This document shows positions 55,837-64,000 of a stretch of 64,000 bases of DNA, one piece after another. Every line of letters begins with the position of its first letter. Position 1 is the first letter of the stretch. Origin of the DNA: Anoxynatronum buryatiense (GTDB lineage Bacteria; Bacillota; Clostridia; Peptostreptococcales; Tindalliaceae); contig NZ_FXUF01000002.1 in the NCBI RefSeq assembly GCF_900182905.1, forward strand, positions 310,001 through 374,000, read 5' to 3'. The notes beneath the pieces were generated by a model. The model searched no databases. It saw only the letters and a list, made by a program, of their open reading frames with translations, and was not told the origin of the DNA. The position numbers were made by a program, and so were the translations under genes.

Positions 55837-57165
55837 CTACAGCTCGGGGTTCATATAAGGTGGAGCATACCACGGTTCAGCAAGTGAAGGTTCCATGATG
55901 ACATTGGGAAGGCGCCCTTCCACCTGAAACTGAACCGCATCAACCAGGTCCAGCGAAGTCATGCTTAAGATCAGGCTGTCCAACATCAGTCTTCCACGAA
56001 GAGGATTCTCGGTAAAAACATCTTCAAAGGGCTGATTGAAATTAAGGATCAAAACGCCCTCATGCAAAGTGTAATCCAGCAGATTAACTTCATGTGGAAC
56101 AGTGGGCTGAAGCTCCATACCATATTCAGGGCGGCCATCCAGCATCAGCTGGCGTACCAGATCCGGCACAGCAATCAGCTGGTTATCAACCTCGCGCGGC
56201 AGCAACAGAGCCCTGCCATTCGGTGTGCGGTAGGCGATCCAGACAAATGGACCCGTAGCAGGTTCAAAGGGTTGATCAGTCACCAGATCCCGGAAACCTT
56301 CAGGCGCAATCCGGTTATCAAAGTAAAACTGAATGCGATTCACTTCCGGGATGGTCCCCAGAGATTCAACCAGGCTGAAAGCAGCCATTCGAGCCACGTT
56401 GGGATACTCATTATAAAAGCCCAACTGGCTTGAGAGGTATAGGCTGGCAGTACCGCCTGAAAGTTGAATACGGGGCACCGGCGGAATGGGAGAGCGGTTA
56501 AAAAGACCAAGAGCCGCAGTGGGGCCGGCTTCCAGTTGAGTCACCGTTTCCCGCAGTGTGGTATTCGTTTGAGGAACAAAGCGGGTGACCGGAATCAGGT
56601 ACCTGGACGATTCGTCTGGAAAATACAGACGCAAAGCACTTTCGTTGGAAGCTCGTTCGTACCTGGCCGGCTCATAATGAACCAGTGAGACAAAGGCAAA
56701 TGAAATTTCCTGTGCATCAGCCATCAATTGCCCTTGACGGTTGCGGGGAGTTACTGAAAGTTGATAGCGTCCGTCAGGCAGATCAAGTGCTTCTTGAGCC
56801 AATATAACAGAGCTGTGGAACATCACCCTGCCATCTTCAAGGGTTTCATACCTGGCGCTGGCCGCCAGCAAGTCTGTCACCGGATGATGCGAGGCTTCGT
56901 CACCAGAGAATAACTGCAACTCGAATGGTTGCTGTTCATGGGGGAGTTCCTCATCATCAAGACCAGAGACATTCATTTCAACTACGATTTCATATTGCTG
57001 GCTATTCACCGGGTTGAGCAAGACATCAAAATCAAGTGATTGCTGAACAGCCTGGTCTGAAGAAATCTCCAAATTCAGGTCAATGGTGTCGGTATACAGG
57101 GGAATGCCGGCTCCAACAAAACTGAGAGCCAGTAACAGCAGAATGATTTTTATGAGATAACGCAT
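55837..57165 (-). CDS. Lipoprotein-like or membrane-anchored protein with two GerMN domains
   Basis: A 442-residue protein with a hydrophobic N-terminus (YLIKIILLLLALSFVGAGIPLY) as signal or anchor, a beta-rich middle and two GerMN domains in the C-terminal half (ALRLYFPDESSRYLIPVTR..., EVNLLDYTLHEGVLILNFNQPF...). GerMN occurs in the spore-germination protein GerM and in other wall-associated proteins. The start at 57165 begins at MRYLIKII, after the codons of a longer frame that lack a ribosome site. It is convergent to pyk and divergent from rlmD. A role in spore formation or wall remodelling is inferred. Confidence 0.85.
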   Translation of the reverse strand: MRYLIKIILLLLALSFVGAGIPLYTDTIDLNLEISSDQAVQQSLDFDVLLNPVNSQQYEIVVEMNVSGLDDEELPHEQQPFELQLFSGDEASHHPVTDLLAASARYETLEDGRVMFHSSVILAQEALDLPDGRYQLSVTPRNRQGQLMADAQEISFAFVSLVHYEPARYERASNESALRLYFPDESSRYLIPVTRFVPQTNTTLRETVTQLEAGPTAALGLFNRSPIPPVPRIQLSGGTASLYLSSQLGFYNEYPNVARMAAFSLVESLGTIPEVNRIQFYFDNRIAPEGFRDLVTDQPFEPATGPFVWIAYRTPNGRALLLPREVDNQLIAVPDLVRQLMLDGRPEYGMELQPTVPHEVNLLDYTLHEGVLILNFNQPFEDVFTENPLRGRLMLDSLILSMTSLDLVDAVQFQVEGRLPNVIMEPSLAEPWYAPPYMNPEL

Positions 57166-57267
57166 GGAAGCCACTCGCTTTCTGTCGCTATGATTAATAT
57201 TGGTACCCACTACTACATGATAACACGAATAGACCGTAAAGGGTACCATCTAAAGGAGCGGATTACT

Positions 57268-58620
57268 TTGAAACTCAATGAAAAATTCACCGTGACCATC
57301 GAAGACCTGACCCATGAAGGAGAAGGAGTGGCAAAAGTTGACGGATTTCCCCTGTTTATTCCTAATGCGCTGCCGGGAGATGAAATGGTGGTCATGGTGA
57401 CCAGGGTACGTAAAAACTTTGGACTGGCAAGCAAACAACAGTTAATAAACCCATCGCCCAACCGGGTAAATCCACTATGTGAATTATTTAATCAATGCGG
57501 CGGTTGCCAAACCATGTCCCTGAACTATCCCACACAATTGATATTCAAAGAGAAGCGAGTGAGTGATTCACTGAAAAGAATTGGCAAAATAGACACAGTG
57601 GTAAAGCCGGTACTGGGCATGAAAGAGCCTTGGCATTACCGCAACAAAGCCCAGTTTCCCATCGGTCTGTCCCACCATAAACTGTCCATCGGCTTTTACC
57701 GTCAGGGCAGTCACGATATTATCGATACCCGAAAGTGCCACATTCAGCATTCCATCATGGAAAACGTCGTCAAAATCCTGCGTGACTTTCTTGAAAAAGA
57801 GCACATCTCTATATATAACGAAACCACAAACACCGGACTTGTGCGCCACCTGGTGACAAAAGTGGGATTTGCCACTGGTGAGGTGATGGTGATTCTGGTG
57901 ATCAACGGAAAACACCTGCCAAAATCTCATCTTTTAGTGGAAGCATTGCAACAGGTGAACGGCTTGGTGAGTGTGGTATTGAACGAAAATACGAAGCGAA
58001 CCAATGTGATTATGGGGAAAGAAAATCAGGTGATCTTCGGCAAGGTTTATTTGACTGATCGGCTTCACCACCTTGATTTTCAGATATCACCCCACGCCTT
58101 CTTTCAGGTGAACCCTGCTCAAACAGAGGTACTTTACGATAAAGTGCTGGAAATGGCTTCTCTCACCGGAAGCGAAACTGTCATGGACCTGTACTGCGGT
58201 ATCGGCACCATCAGCCTGTTTCTGGCACAAAAAGCCCGGAAAGTGATCGGCATTGAATCTGTCGAACCTGCTGTTGAAGACGCCCGGGCAAATGCTCACC
58301 TAAACCATATTTCCAACGTCGAGTTCATGGCTGGCCCTGCAGAAAATTGGATGCCTCAACTGGCCCAATCAGGAATTCAACCAGAAGTCATTGTGGTGGA
58401 CCCACCCCGTAAAGGTTGTGATGAGGTGGTACTGCTTGCCATGATACAAATGAATCCAGATCGTATTGTTTACGTTTCCTGCAACCCGGCGACCTTGGCC
58501 AGAGACCTACGCATTTTAGAAGATGGAGGGTACCAAACATTGGAAGTGCAGCCAGTTGATCTTTTTCCACATACTAGCCATGTTGAGACGGTAGTATTGA
58601 TGTCAAGAGCGGAGAAATAG
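57268..58620 (+). CDS. 23S rRNA (uracil-5-)-methyltransferase, RlmD/RlmCD type
   Basis: A 450-residue SAM-dependent enzyme. It has an N-terminal TRAM domain (FTVTIEDLTHEGEGVAKVDG), an iron-sulfur cysteine set (CELFNQCGGC and DTRKCHIQH), the SAM motif DLYCGIGTISL, the VDPPRKGCDEVV block and the nucleophilic cysteine in VSCNPATLARDL. The TTG start at 57268 has AAAGGAG upstream; the frame upstream of that belongs to the leader. It methylates U747 and/or U1939 in other Bacillota; which one here is unknown. Confidence 0.93.
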   Translation: MKLNEKFTVTIEDLTHEGEGVAKVDGFPLFIPNALPGDEMVVMVTRVRKNFGLASKQQLINPSPNRVNPLCELFNQCGGCQTMSLNYPTQLIFKEKRVSDSLKRIGKIDTVVKPVLGMKEPWHYRNKAQFPIGLSHHKLSIGFYRQGSHDIIDTRKCHIQHSIMENVVKILRDFLEKEHISIYNETTNTGLVRHLVTKVGFATGEVMVILVINGKHLPKSHLLVEALQQVNGLVSVVLNENTKRTNVIMGKENQVIFGKVYLTDRLHHLDFQISPHAFFQVNPAQTEVLYDKVLEMASLTGSETVMDLYCGIGTISLFLAQKARKVIGIESVEPAVEDARANAHLNHISNVEFMAGPAENWMPQLAQSGIQPEVIVVDPPRKGCDEVVLLAMIQMNPDRIVYVSCNPATLARDLRILEDGGYQTLEVQPVDLFPHTSHVETVVLMSRAEK

Positions 58621-58845
58621 ACTGAGATAAAGGCTTGAAAAATTGAAGATAATTATTAAAAGTTTGTTGAACTGCCATCATAACAGTTGATTTTTGAGAT
58701 GAACTCCTGTAAATCCTAAGTCCACTCGTTAGTATTAGAATAGGAGATGGTGTTGACAGTCGAACATATCAGTTTAATAAGAAGTGACCAGACTGCGGTG
58801 AAAGTTACTTGCAACATTGCAAAACAAATGGAAAAGGTGAATGAT

Positions 58846-59280
58846 ATGCATCGGGCAACGATAAGAGCGTTTCAGAAAAAAGACTTAAACACTGTCATGG
58901 AACTGTGGCTTGACACAAATACGGCGGCGCATGACTTTATCGGTGAAGACTACTGGAGAGCCAATTATGACACAGTGAAACAAATGATTCCTGATGCGGC
59001 GGTGTATGTTTATGAAGACCAATCAGTTAAGGGATTCGTCGGACTCATCGGCAATTATCTTGCCGGCATTTTCATTGAAAAAAGCGAACAATCAAAGGGG
59101 ATTGGAAAGCTGCTATTGGATTACATTAAAATGAATAACGAAGACCTGCTGCTGCAGGTTTACAAGAAAAACAGCAGGGCTGTTCAGTTTTACCAACGAG
59201 AAGGGTTCGTGGTTGACAAAGAGCAGATTGAAGAAAACACCAATGAAATTGAACTTGTGATGAAGTGGAGAAAAAAATGA
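58846..59280 (+). CDS. GNAT-family N-acetyltransferase
   Basis: A 144-residue acetyltransferase with the acetyl-CoA loop motif SEQSKGIGKLLLDYIK and the C-terminal NSRAVQFYQREGFVV typical of GNAT proteins such as YjaB. The ATG at 58846 follows AAAGGTGA. The stop overlaps the next start (ATGA). The substrate is not predictable. Confidence 0.9.
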   Translation: MHRATIRAFQKKDLNTVMELWLDTNTAAHDFIGEDYWRANYDTVKQMIPDAAVYVYEDQSVKGFVGLIGNYLAGIFIEKSEQSKGIGKLLLDYIKMNNEDLLLQVYKKNSRAVQFYQREGFVVDKEQIEENTNEIELVMKWRKK

Positions 59281-60089
59281 AAAGTGACGATACTAACAGT
59301 TTGCGAGCCACCCTCAGAATTGACTGTGATAAATGCAGTGGATTATGCTGCATGGCTTTGTATTGCACGAAAACAGACGGGTTTCCAGAGAATAAAGAAG
59401 CAGGAGTGCCCTGCAAGCAACTGATGCCTGACTTTCGATGCCGCATACATTCGATGTTGGCAAAAAAGGGTATGAAAGGGTGTCTGGCCTACGATTGCTT
59501 TGGGGCAGGGCAAAAGGTGACACAAGGGATATATGCCAACGAAGACTGGAAAAAGAATCCTGAAAAGGCAACAGAAATATGTCGGGTCTTTATGATGGTC
59601 TTTCAACTTCACCAAATGATATGGTATTTGCTGGAGGCCCTGTCGTTGGTGACAGATGAGAGTGAGCGGCGAAAATTTCATGATTTGATGGCAGCCGGCA
59701 GGCAGTTGACAACCCTTCCGGTTGAAGAGATGCTAAAAGTTGATTTGACAGCATATCATGGAAAGGTCAACCAGGTGTTAAAACAAGTGAGCAGCAGAAT
59801 CGCCTCTGTTTCATCGAAGAAAGCAAACAACAGTGACTATTTCGGGAAAAATTTCAAAAAATCAAATCTTAACGGTAGAGATTTCAGCATGGCCATAATG
59901 GTTGCGGCCAATTTAGAAGGATGCAGCCTCAAGGGCACCAATTTTTTGGGTGCTGACTTGCGCGATGCCAACATTAAAAACACCGATTTGAGCGAGGCTG
60001 TATTTCTAACCCAAATGCAGGTAAATGCCACTCTGGGCAATTCAAACACCAAGCTTCCCACCACTATTTCCCGGCCGGCTGTCTGGTGA
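59277..60089 (+). CDS. Cysteine-cluster protein with C-terminal pentapeptide repeats
   Basis: A 270-residue protein in two parts. Residues about 13-75 are cysteine-rich (CDKCSGLCC, YCTK, CKQLMPDFRC, GCLAYDCFG), resembling YkgJ-type metal-binding clusters. The C-terminus (about 200-255) carries a short pentapeptide-repeat run (NLNGRDFSMAIMVAANLEGCSLKG region and NTDLSEAVFL). The middle is helical without a recognised domain. It overlaps the acetyltransferase stop by 4 bases, so they form a unit. Function is unknown. Confidence 0.75.
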   Translation: MKSDDTNSLRATLRIDCDKCSGLCCMALYCTKTDGFPENKEAGVPCKQLMPDFRCRIHSMLAKKGMKGCLAYDCFGAGQKVTQGIYANEDWKKNPEKATEICRVFMMVFQLHQMIWYLLEALSLVTDESERRKFHDLMAAGRQLTTLPVEEMLKVDLTAYHGKVNQVLKQVSSRIASVSSKKANNSDYFGKNFKKSNLNGRDFSMAIMVAANLEGCSLKGTNFLGADLRDANIKNTDLSEAVFLTQMQVNATLGNSNTKLPTTISRPAVW

Positions 60090-60194
60090 TGATCGAGTTT
60101 GATTCATTGTCATAAAGTTTTTCGTAAAAAGAGCATTGACAGTCAAGTGGAAAGCACACGATCATGCTATTCTTGTGGCAAGGAGGTGCTTAAA

Positions 60195-61142
60195 ATGCAC
60201 GCATGGGAACAAATCCAAAAGACGGTCGATTATATTGAAGATGAGTTGAGTGAAGAGATTCAGATCGAAACATTGGCACATATGGCAGGACTTTCGCGGT
60301 TTTATTTTCAAAGACTTTTCAAGAGGCTGGTTAAAAGACCAGTCAACGAATACATTAAACTTCGACGACTGGCCAGAGCATCGGCTGCACTAACGGATAC
60401 AGACAGGCGAATCGTTGATGTGGCGATGGACTTCGGCTTCTCTTCTCACGAAACTTTTACCCGCGCATTTAAGGAGGCTTACGGGATTACGCCGGAGGAA
60501 TATCGGGCTGTGCCGGTTCGACTTAATCAGATTTACAAGCCAGAGTTGTTGTTGAATTATACAATGATTGATGAAGATGTGCCGCTTATCACCAACAGCA
60601 TCGTTATCGAGATAACGCGTAAAAAAGTGGATACAGCCCAAATCTATGCCGGGCTTTCTGCTCAAGTTCCCATTTCACAGGCCCCGGTGGGTGAAGCTAC
60701 CGGTATCGACATACCGGGACAGTTATGGGATGCATTCCATCGCCAAAAGGTTGATATGCCTCATATTGTGCAGGATAGTGCTGAAATAGGAGTGTCGATG
60801 ATGGGCGAGACTGAAAACGAAACCTTTACTTATTTTGTGGGGGGAGCTTCGAAATCAAACACGGCAGATGACGGTCACATGACAACTTGGCAACTGGCTG
60901 CAGGTGAATATGTGGTTTGTTGTTTTGAAGCAGAAAATGTTGAGACGCTCACCACGCAAGCCCTGGGGAAAGCGATTAGCTATCTGTTTGGAACATGGCT
61001 GGCAAAACGGGGGCTGGTAACACATTCTTTTTCAATGGAAAAATATGGCAAACCCATGCCTGATGGAGCCTATATGGAACTTTGGGTGATGCCCGTGCAT
61101 CTGAAGGATATGGAGAAGCCGCCATCTGAAGTTGCATCTTGA
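60195..61142 (+). CDS. AraC-family regulator with GyrI-like effector domain
   Basis: A 315-residue protein. The N-terminal ~110 residues carry two AraC helix-turn-helix motifs (IETLAHMAGLSRFYFQRLFKRL and IVDVAMDFGFSSHETFTRAFKEAYGITPEEYR). The rest (about 125-305) is a GyrI-like/BmrR effector-binding domain. The start at 60195 follows AAGGAGG; upstream in-frame codons lack a site. The GyrI domain usually binds small hydrophobic or cationic molecules. Targets are not known; neighbouring accessory genes are candidates. Confidence 0.92.
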   Translation: MHAWEQIQKTVDYIEDELSEEIQIETLAHMAGLSRFYFQRLFKRLVKRPVNEYIKLRRLARASAALTDTDRRIVDVAMDFGFSSHETFTRAFKEAYGITPEEYRAVPVRLNQIYKPELLLNYTMIDEDVPLITNSIVIEITRKKVDTAQIYAGLSAQVPISQAPVGEATGIDIPGQLWDAFHRQKVDMPHIVQDSAEIGVSMMGETENETFTYFVGGASKSNTADDGHMTTWQLAAGEYVVCCFEAENVETLTTQALGKAISYLFGTWLAKRGLVTHSFSMEKYGKPMPDGAYMELWVMPVHLKDMEKPPSEVAS

Positions 61143-61216
61143 ATAAACAGGAACAAGAGATGCTGATCAAGAGATGCTTTTGAAAGAAGGAGGTTTACCC
61201 AAGACGTAGCCAGGAG

Positions 61217-62059
61217 GTGACAGGGATAGGTAAAACTGTGAAGCACCAACAGGACATCGGAACGATTATCGCAAAGAGGTATGATAATGGGGCGGATTTC
61301 TGGACCACTCCCGATAAGCGGTTAGGTAAAGGTGGCCCTTACTCGACGCTTTCCAGCGTGTTATTGCTTCTGGAACTGGGGCTTGACCCCTCAGATCCGT
61401 TACTGGTGGGTGCAGCTGATCTGATAATCAGTTGTCTGCGAGAAGACGGACGATTTAAGCTTTCTCCCAATGGCGCCATTTATCCTTGCCACACCATCAA
61501 CGCCGTCAATGTGCTTTGTCATTTGGGTTACGCAGCAGACCATCGCTTTCAAAAAACTTTTCGGCATCTATTGGAAACGCAGTACAGTGACGGTGGGTGG
61601 CGATGTAATAAGTTTAGTTTTGGAAGAGGCCCCGAAACTGATTATTCGAATCCAGGGCCGACATTAACTGCTTTAGACGCATTTCGCTTCACAAAGCATC
61701 TGAACCGGGAACCTGGTCTCAACAAAGCTGTTGATTTTCTCTTGGAGCATTGGGAGATTCGAAGACCCATTGGGCCCTGCCAGTATGGGATGGGGACGCT
61801 GTTTATGCAGGTGGAGTATCCTTTTGCGACTTACAACCTCTTTTATTATATATATGTCTTGTCCTTTTACCACCATGCCCGGAAAGACCGAAGGTTTCTT
61901 GAGGCGCTGAATGTGCTTGAATCTAAAATGCAGGATAATCAAATCGTTGTTCAGCGGGTCAACCGAAAAATCGCCAGCCTGTCATGTTGCCAGAAAGGAA
62001 AGGTCAGTGAACTTGGAACAATACGCTATCATGAGTTGAAAAGAAATCTGATTGATTAG
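61217..62059 (+). CDS. Squalene-cyclase/prenyltransferase alpha-alpha barrel repeat protein
   Basis: A 280-residue protein with alpha-alpha barrel repeats of the terpenoid cyclase/prenyltransferase fold, with LLETQYSDGGWRCNKFSFG as a QW-like motif and DGRFKLSPNG as another. It is less than half the size of a hopene cyclase and the DxDD motif is not visible, so cyclase activity cannot be claimed. The start is uncertain: GTG at 61217 lies inside the AGGAGG ribosome site, and GTG at 61238 has only a weak site. No isoprenoid genes are nearby. Confidence 0.7.
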   Translation: MTGIGKTVKHQQDIGTIIAKRYDNGADFWTTPDKRLGKGGPYSTLSSVLLLLELGLDPSDPLLVGAADLIISCLREDGRFKLSPNGAIYPCHTINAVNVLCHLGYAADHRFQKTFRHLLETQYSDGGWRCNKFSFGRGPETDYSNPGPTLTALDAFRFTKHLNREPGLNKAVDFLLEHWEIRRPIGPCQYGMGTLFMQVEYPFATYNLFYYIYVLSFYHHARKDRRFLEALNVLESKMQDNQIVVQRVNRKIASLSCCQKGKVSELGTIRYHELKRNLID

Positions 62060-62127
62060 TTATCAAACATTAATTGACAAAAGCCGTCATTGCAACCGAC
62101 TGCAGGTACTGGAGAAAATCCAAAACG

Positions 62128-62250
62128 CTGACCGGTTGTGGTGGCGGCTCTTTTAGGCCGCCGGCTTCAATGACACCATACAGCATAGCGAGACTTCCTT
62201 AGTACAGATATGATCTTTCATGCGAACTTGTCTGCAGTCTGAGAATTATA
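62128..62250 (+). repeat. Possible trace of the intergenic repeat (copy 4)
   Basis: The sequence CTTGTCTGCAGTCTGAGAAT at 62227-62246 matches the core of copies 1 and 2. Upstream, GGCGGC (62143-62148) and GCCGCC (62157-62162) form a hairpin with an 8-base loop. The other parts of the repeat are missing or rearranged. It lies about 50 bases before manA. Confidence 0.4.
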
Positions 62251-62298
62251 ATGGATGCATCGTCAATAATGGGTATGTATAACCAGGGAGGTATGACA

Positions 62299-63252
62299 AT
62301 GCAACCATTATCGTTTAACCATCTTTACTTTGAAAAAATATGGGGAGGACGGGAATTGGTGTCTTTTCGGGATGACCTGCCAACGGGAAGTATCGGCGAA
62401 AGCTGGGATATTGCTTCTCATCCGAATGGCACCAGCACTGTATTGGACGGACCCTTTCAAGGGAAAAGTCTGTCGAAGCTGTATGGTGAAAAGCGAGCAG
62501 ATATCTTTGGTGTATCCATGACACATGGCCGGTTCCCTCTGCTGCTTAAACTGATAAATACAACACAAGCACTGTCGGTGCAAGTGCACCCCAGGGATGA
62601 CTATGCCCTGGTCAATGAAAATGACCTGGGAAAGGCGGAGGCCTGGTATGTAATGAAAGCATCACCGGAAGCATACCTGATTGTCGGAACAGGAGAGATC
62701 GATCAAAAGGGTTTCCAGCAGGCACTGGACGAAAACCGGGTTGAAGAAATTCTGCACCGGGTACCGGTGAAAGAAGGAGACGTGTTCTATATTCAGGCTG
62801 GTTTGCTCCATGCCATTGGCCCTGGTTTGATTATATATGAAATTCAGCAGAATAGTGATACCACTTATCGGTTTTACGATTATGGCCGCCCCAGAGAACT
62901 GCATGTGGAAAAAGCCATGGAAGTGATTGATTTTCAGTTGGAGGGAAACCGGGTGGAAGGGGTCGGTCAAAAAATTCCCGGAGGAAGAAAAACGCAACTT
63001 GTTCAATGCCCGTATTTTTTGCTGGAAAAATACCAGGTTGAAACTCGGATAGAGGAAAACAGTGACCCCAACAGGTTTTTTCTGTTCACAGTGGTAAAGG
63101 GAACGGGTACCCTGAGCTGGACAAAAGGCAGGAAAATCTTGAAAAAAGGTGACAGCTTACTGATTCCGGCCGCCCTGGGATCCTATTCGCTGGAAGGTGG
63201 ATTTGAATTGCTGAAAAGCTATGTGCCCGATCCCGTGGCAGCAGAGTCATAA
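62299..63252 (+). CDS. manA: Type I mannose-6-phosphate isomerase
   Basis: A 317-residue zinc enzyme of the cupin type that interconverts mannose-6-P and fructose-6-P. Zinc ligands are visible in LSVQVHPRDDYA and in AGLLHAIGPGLIIYEIQQNSDTTYRFYDY. The ATG at 62299 has GGGAGG 7 bases upstream; the ATG two codons earlier is too close. The product could feed GDP-mannose or ManNAc-type polymers, and a glycosyltransferase follows. Confidence 0.94.
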   Translation: MQPLSFNHLYFEKIWGGRELVSFRDDLPTGSIGESWDIASHPNGTSTVLDGPFQGKSLSKLYGEKRADIFGVSMTHGRFPLLLKLINTTQALSVQVHPRDDYALVNENDLGKAEAWYVMKASPEAYLIVGTGEIDQKGFQQALDENRVEEILHRVPVKEGDVFYIQAGLLHAIGPGLIIYEIQQNSDTTYRFYDYGRPRELHVEKAMEVIDFQLEGNRVEGVGQKIPGGRKTQLVQCPYFLLEKYQVETRIEENSDPNRFFLFTVVKGTGTLSWTKGRKILKKGDSLLIPAALGSYSLEGGFELLKSYVPDPVAAES

Positions 63253-63316
63253 TGTGACAAGGTAACAAGCGTACGCGTTAACAATATGGAAAAATGGAGA
63301 AGAAAGAGGTTGTTTG

Positions 63317-64000
63317 ATGAAAGTAGCTATTTTGTCACCCATTGCCTGGAGAACACCGCCAAGACATTATGGACCCTGGGAACGGGTCGTTTCACTGCTG
63401 ACAGAAGGATTGGTCAGAAAAAAGATCGATGTCACACTGTTTGCAACGGGGGATTCCGTCACAACGGCTGAACTGCGCAGTGTTTGTCCGAAACCCTATG
63501 AAGAGGATAAAAACCTGGACCCCAAGGTTTGGGAGTGTCTGCATATCTCGGAAATTATGGAGCAGGCCCATGAGTTTGATCTCATCCACAACCACTTTGA
63601 TTTCTTGCCCCTGTCATATAGTGGGCTGATTAAGACCCCCATGGTGACTACGATTCATGGGTTTTCATCACCTAAAATATTACCAGTGTTCCAGAAATAC
63701 AACCAGCGAACAGACTATGTTTCCATTAGCGATGCAGACCGCAACCCTGCACTTGATTATATCCGAACGGTCTATCACGGAATTGATCTGGAACATTTCA
63801 CACTGAAAGAAAATCCTGGCGAATACCTGCTTTATTTTGGGAGAATTCACCCAGATAAAGGGACTTGGGAAGCCATTCAGGTAGCCCAAAAAACAGGGAT
63901 GAAACTGGTGATTGCCGGCATTATCCAGGATCATGAATATTATTCAAAATATGTTGAACCCTATTTAAATGAACAAATAACCTATATCGGGTCTGTCGGA
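63317..64000 (+). CDS. GT4-family glycosyltransferase, 3' truncated by window
   Basis: 228 codons are visible before the window ends and the frame stays open. The N-terminus MKVAILSPIAWRTPPRHYGPWE is typical of GT4 enzymes with a glycine-rich UDP/GDP-sugar loop, followed by LIHNHFDFLPLSY, VTTIHG, VYHGIDLEHF and YLLYFGRIHPDKG. The start at 63317 has AGAGGT 6 bases upstream. It is likely in a unit with manA. Donor and acceptor are unknown. Confidence 0.9.
   Translation, partial: MKVAILSPIAWRTPPRHYGPWERVVSLLTEGLVRKKIDVTLFATGDSVTTAELRSVCPKPYEEDKNLDPKVWECLHISEIMEQAHEFDLIHNHFDFLPLSYSGLIKTPMVTTIHGFSSPKILPVFQKYNQRTDYVSISDADRNPALDYIRTVYHGIDLEHFTLKENPGEYLLYFGRIHPDKGTWEAIQVAQKTGMKLVIAGIIQDHEYYSKYVEPYLNEQITYIGSVG

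Noticed and set aside
62060-62298. tRNA or small RNA gene before manA
   Set aside because: No cloverleaf or TTCGA arm; only a hairpin and a trace of the repeat core were found.

Overview
The window looks like chromosomal core sequence of a strictly anaerobic, probably spore-forming Clostridia-type bacterium (Bacillota). The grounds are strong AGGAGG ribosome binding sites, consensus SigA promoters, gene orders typical of Bacillota (alr-ndoAI-ndoA, ftsEX-M23-ctpA-uvrBA, hprK, rapZ-yvcK-whiA, dnaE-pfkA-pyk), a GerMN protein and WhiA, and an energy metabolism built on formate, NADH, iron-sulfur clusters and molybdopterin. I see no phage, IS element, CRISPR array, rRNA or tRNA. The species cannot be named from sequence alone; an alkaliphilic, acetogen-like clostridial lineage is a guess.

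Layout. 1-1.8 kb: 3' part of alanine racemase and an ndoAI/ndoA (MazEF-type) toxin-antitoxin pair with its own promoter. 1.9-10.2 kb: cell-envelope genes (DUF5693 membrane protein, CsaB pyruvyltransferase, WecG/TagA glycosyltransferase, YitT) and a large secreted phosphodiester-glycosidase protein. 10.5-13.7 kb: a Lon-like protease whose ATPase motifs look degenerate, and 5-formyl-THF cyclo-ligase. 13.8-22.9 kb: ftsE, ftsX, an M23 hydrolase, a ctpA protease, uvrB and uvrA. 23.1-30.5 kb: the most unusual block: tatA, a second tatA-like gene and tatC, then torD-like chaperone, Tat-exported molybdopterin oxidoreductase, four-cluster ferredoxin subunit, rnfC and rnfD without the other rnf genes. 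30.7-33.7 kb: uvrC, a PspC protein and hprK. 34.0-42.2 kb: a formate module: three NuoE/NuoF-like electron-transfer subunits and a selenocysteine formate dehydrogenase, followed by a ferritin-like protein, fdhD, a probable molybdenum-cofactor riboswitch and moaA. 42.4-58.6 kb: murB, rapZ, yvcK, nudix, whiA, an HD-GYP protein, a solitary yqeB, dnaE, pfkA, pyk, a GerMN protein and an rRNA methyltransferase. 58.8-64 kb: small accessory genes (acetyltransferase, Cys-cluster/pentapeptide protein, AraC regulator, terpene-cyclase-fold protein), manA and a glycosyltransferase cut by the window end.

How the parts work together. Molybdopterin and selenium recur: MoaA makes the cofactor precursor, FdhD sulfurates it for formate dehydrogenase, the dehydrogenase uses an in-frame UGA with a SECIS hairpin, and YqeB belongs to a selenium-dependent molybdenum hydroxylase family. 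The formate module resembles electron-bifurcating Hyl/Hnd complexes. The 24.4-30.5 kb module suggests (inference) that cytoplasmic NADH or ferredoxin electrons pass through RnfC and RnfD across the membrane to an exported sulfur-compound-type reductase, replacing the usual quinol-linked NrfD/PsrC anchor. A family of terminator-associated intergenic repeats (three copies at 6.8, 10.3 and 13.0 kb, and a trace at 62.2 kb) is a second item not explained by known genes.
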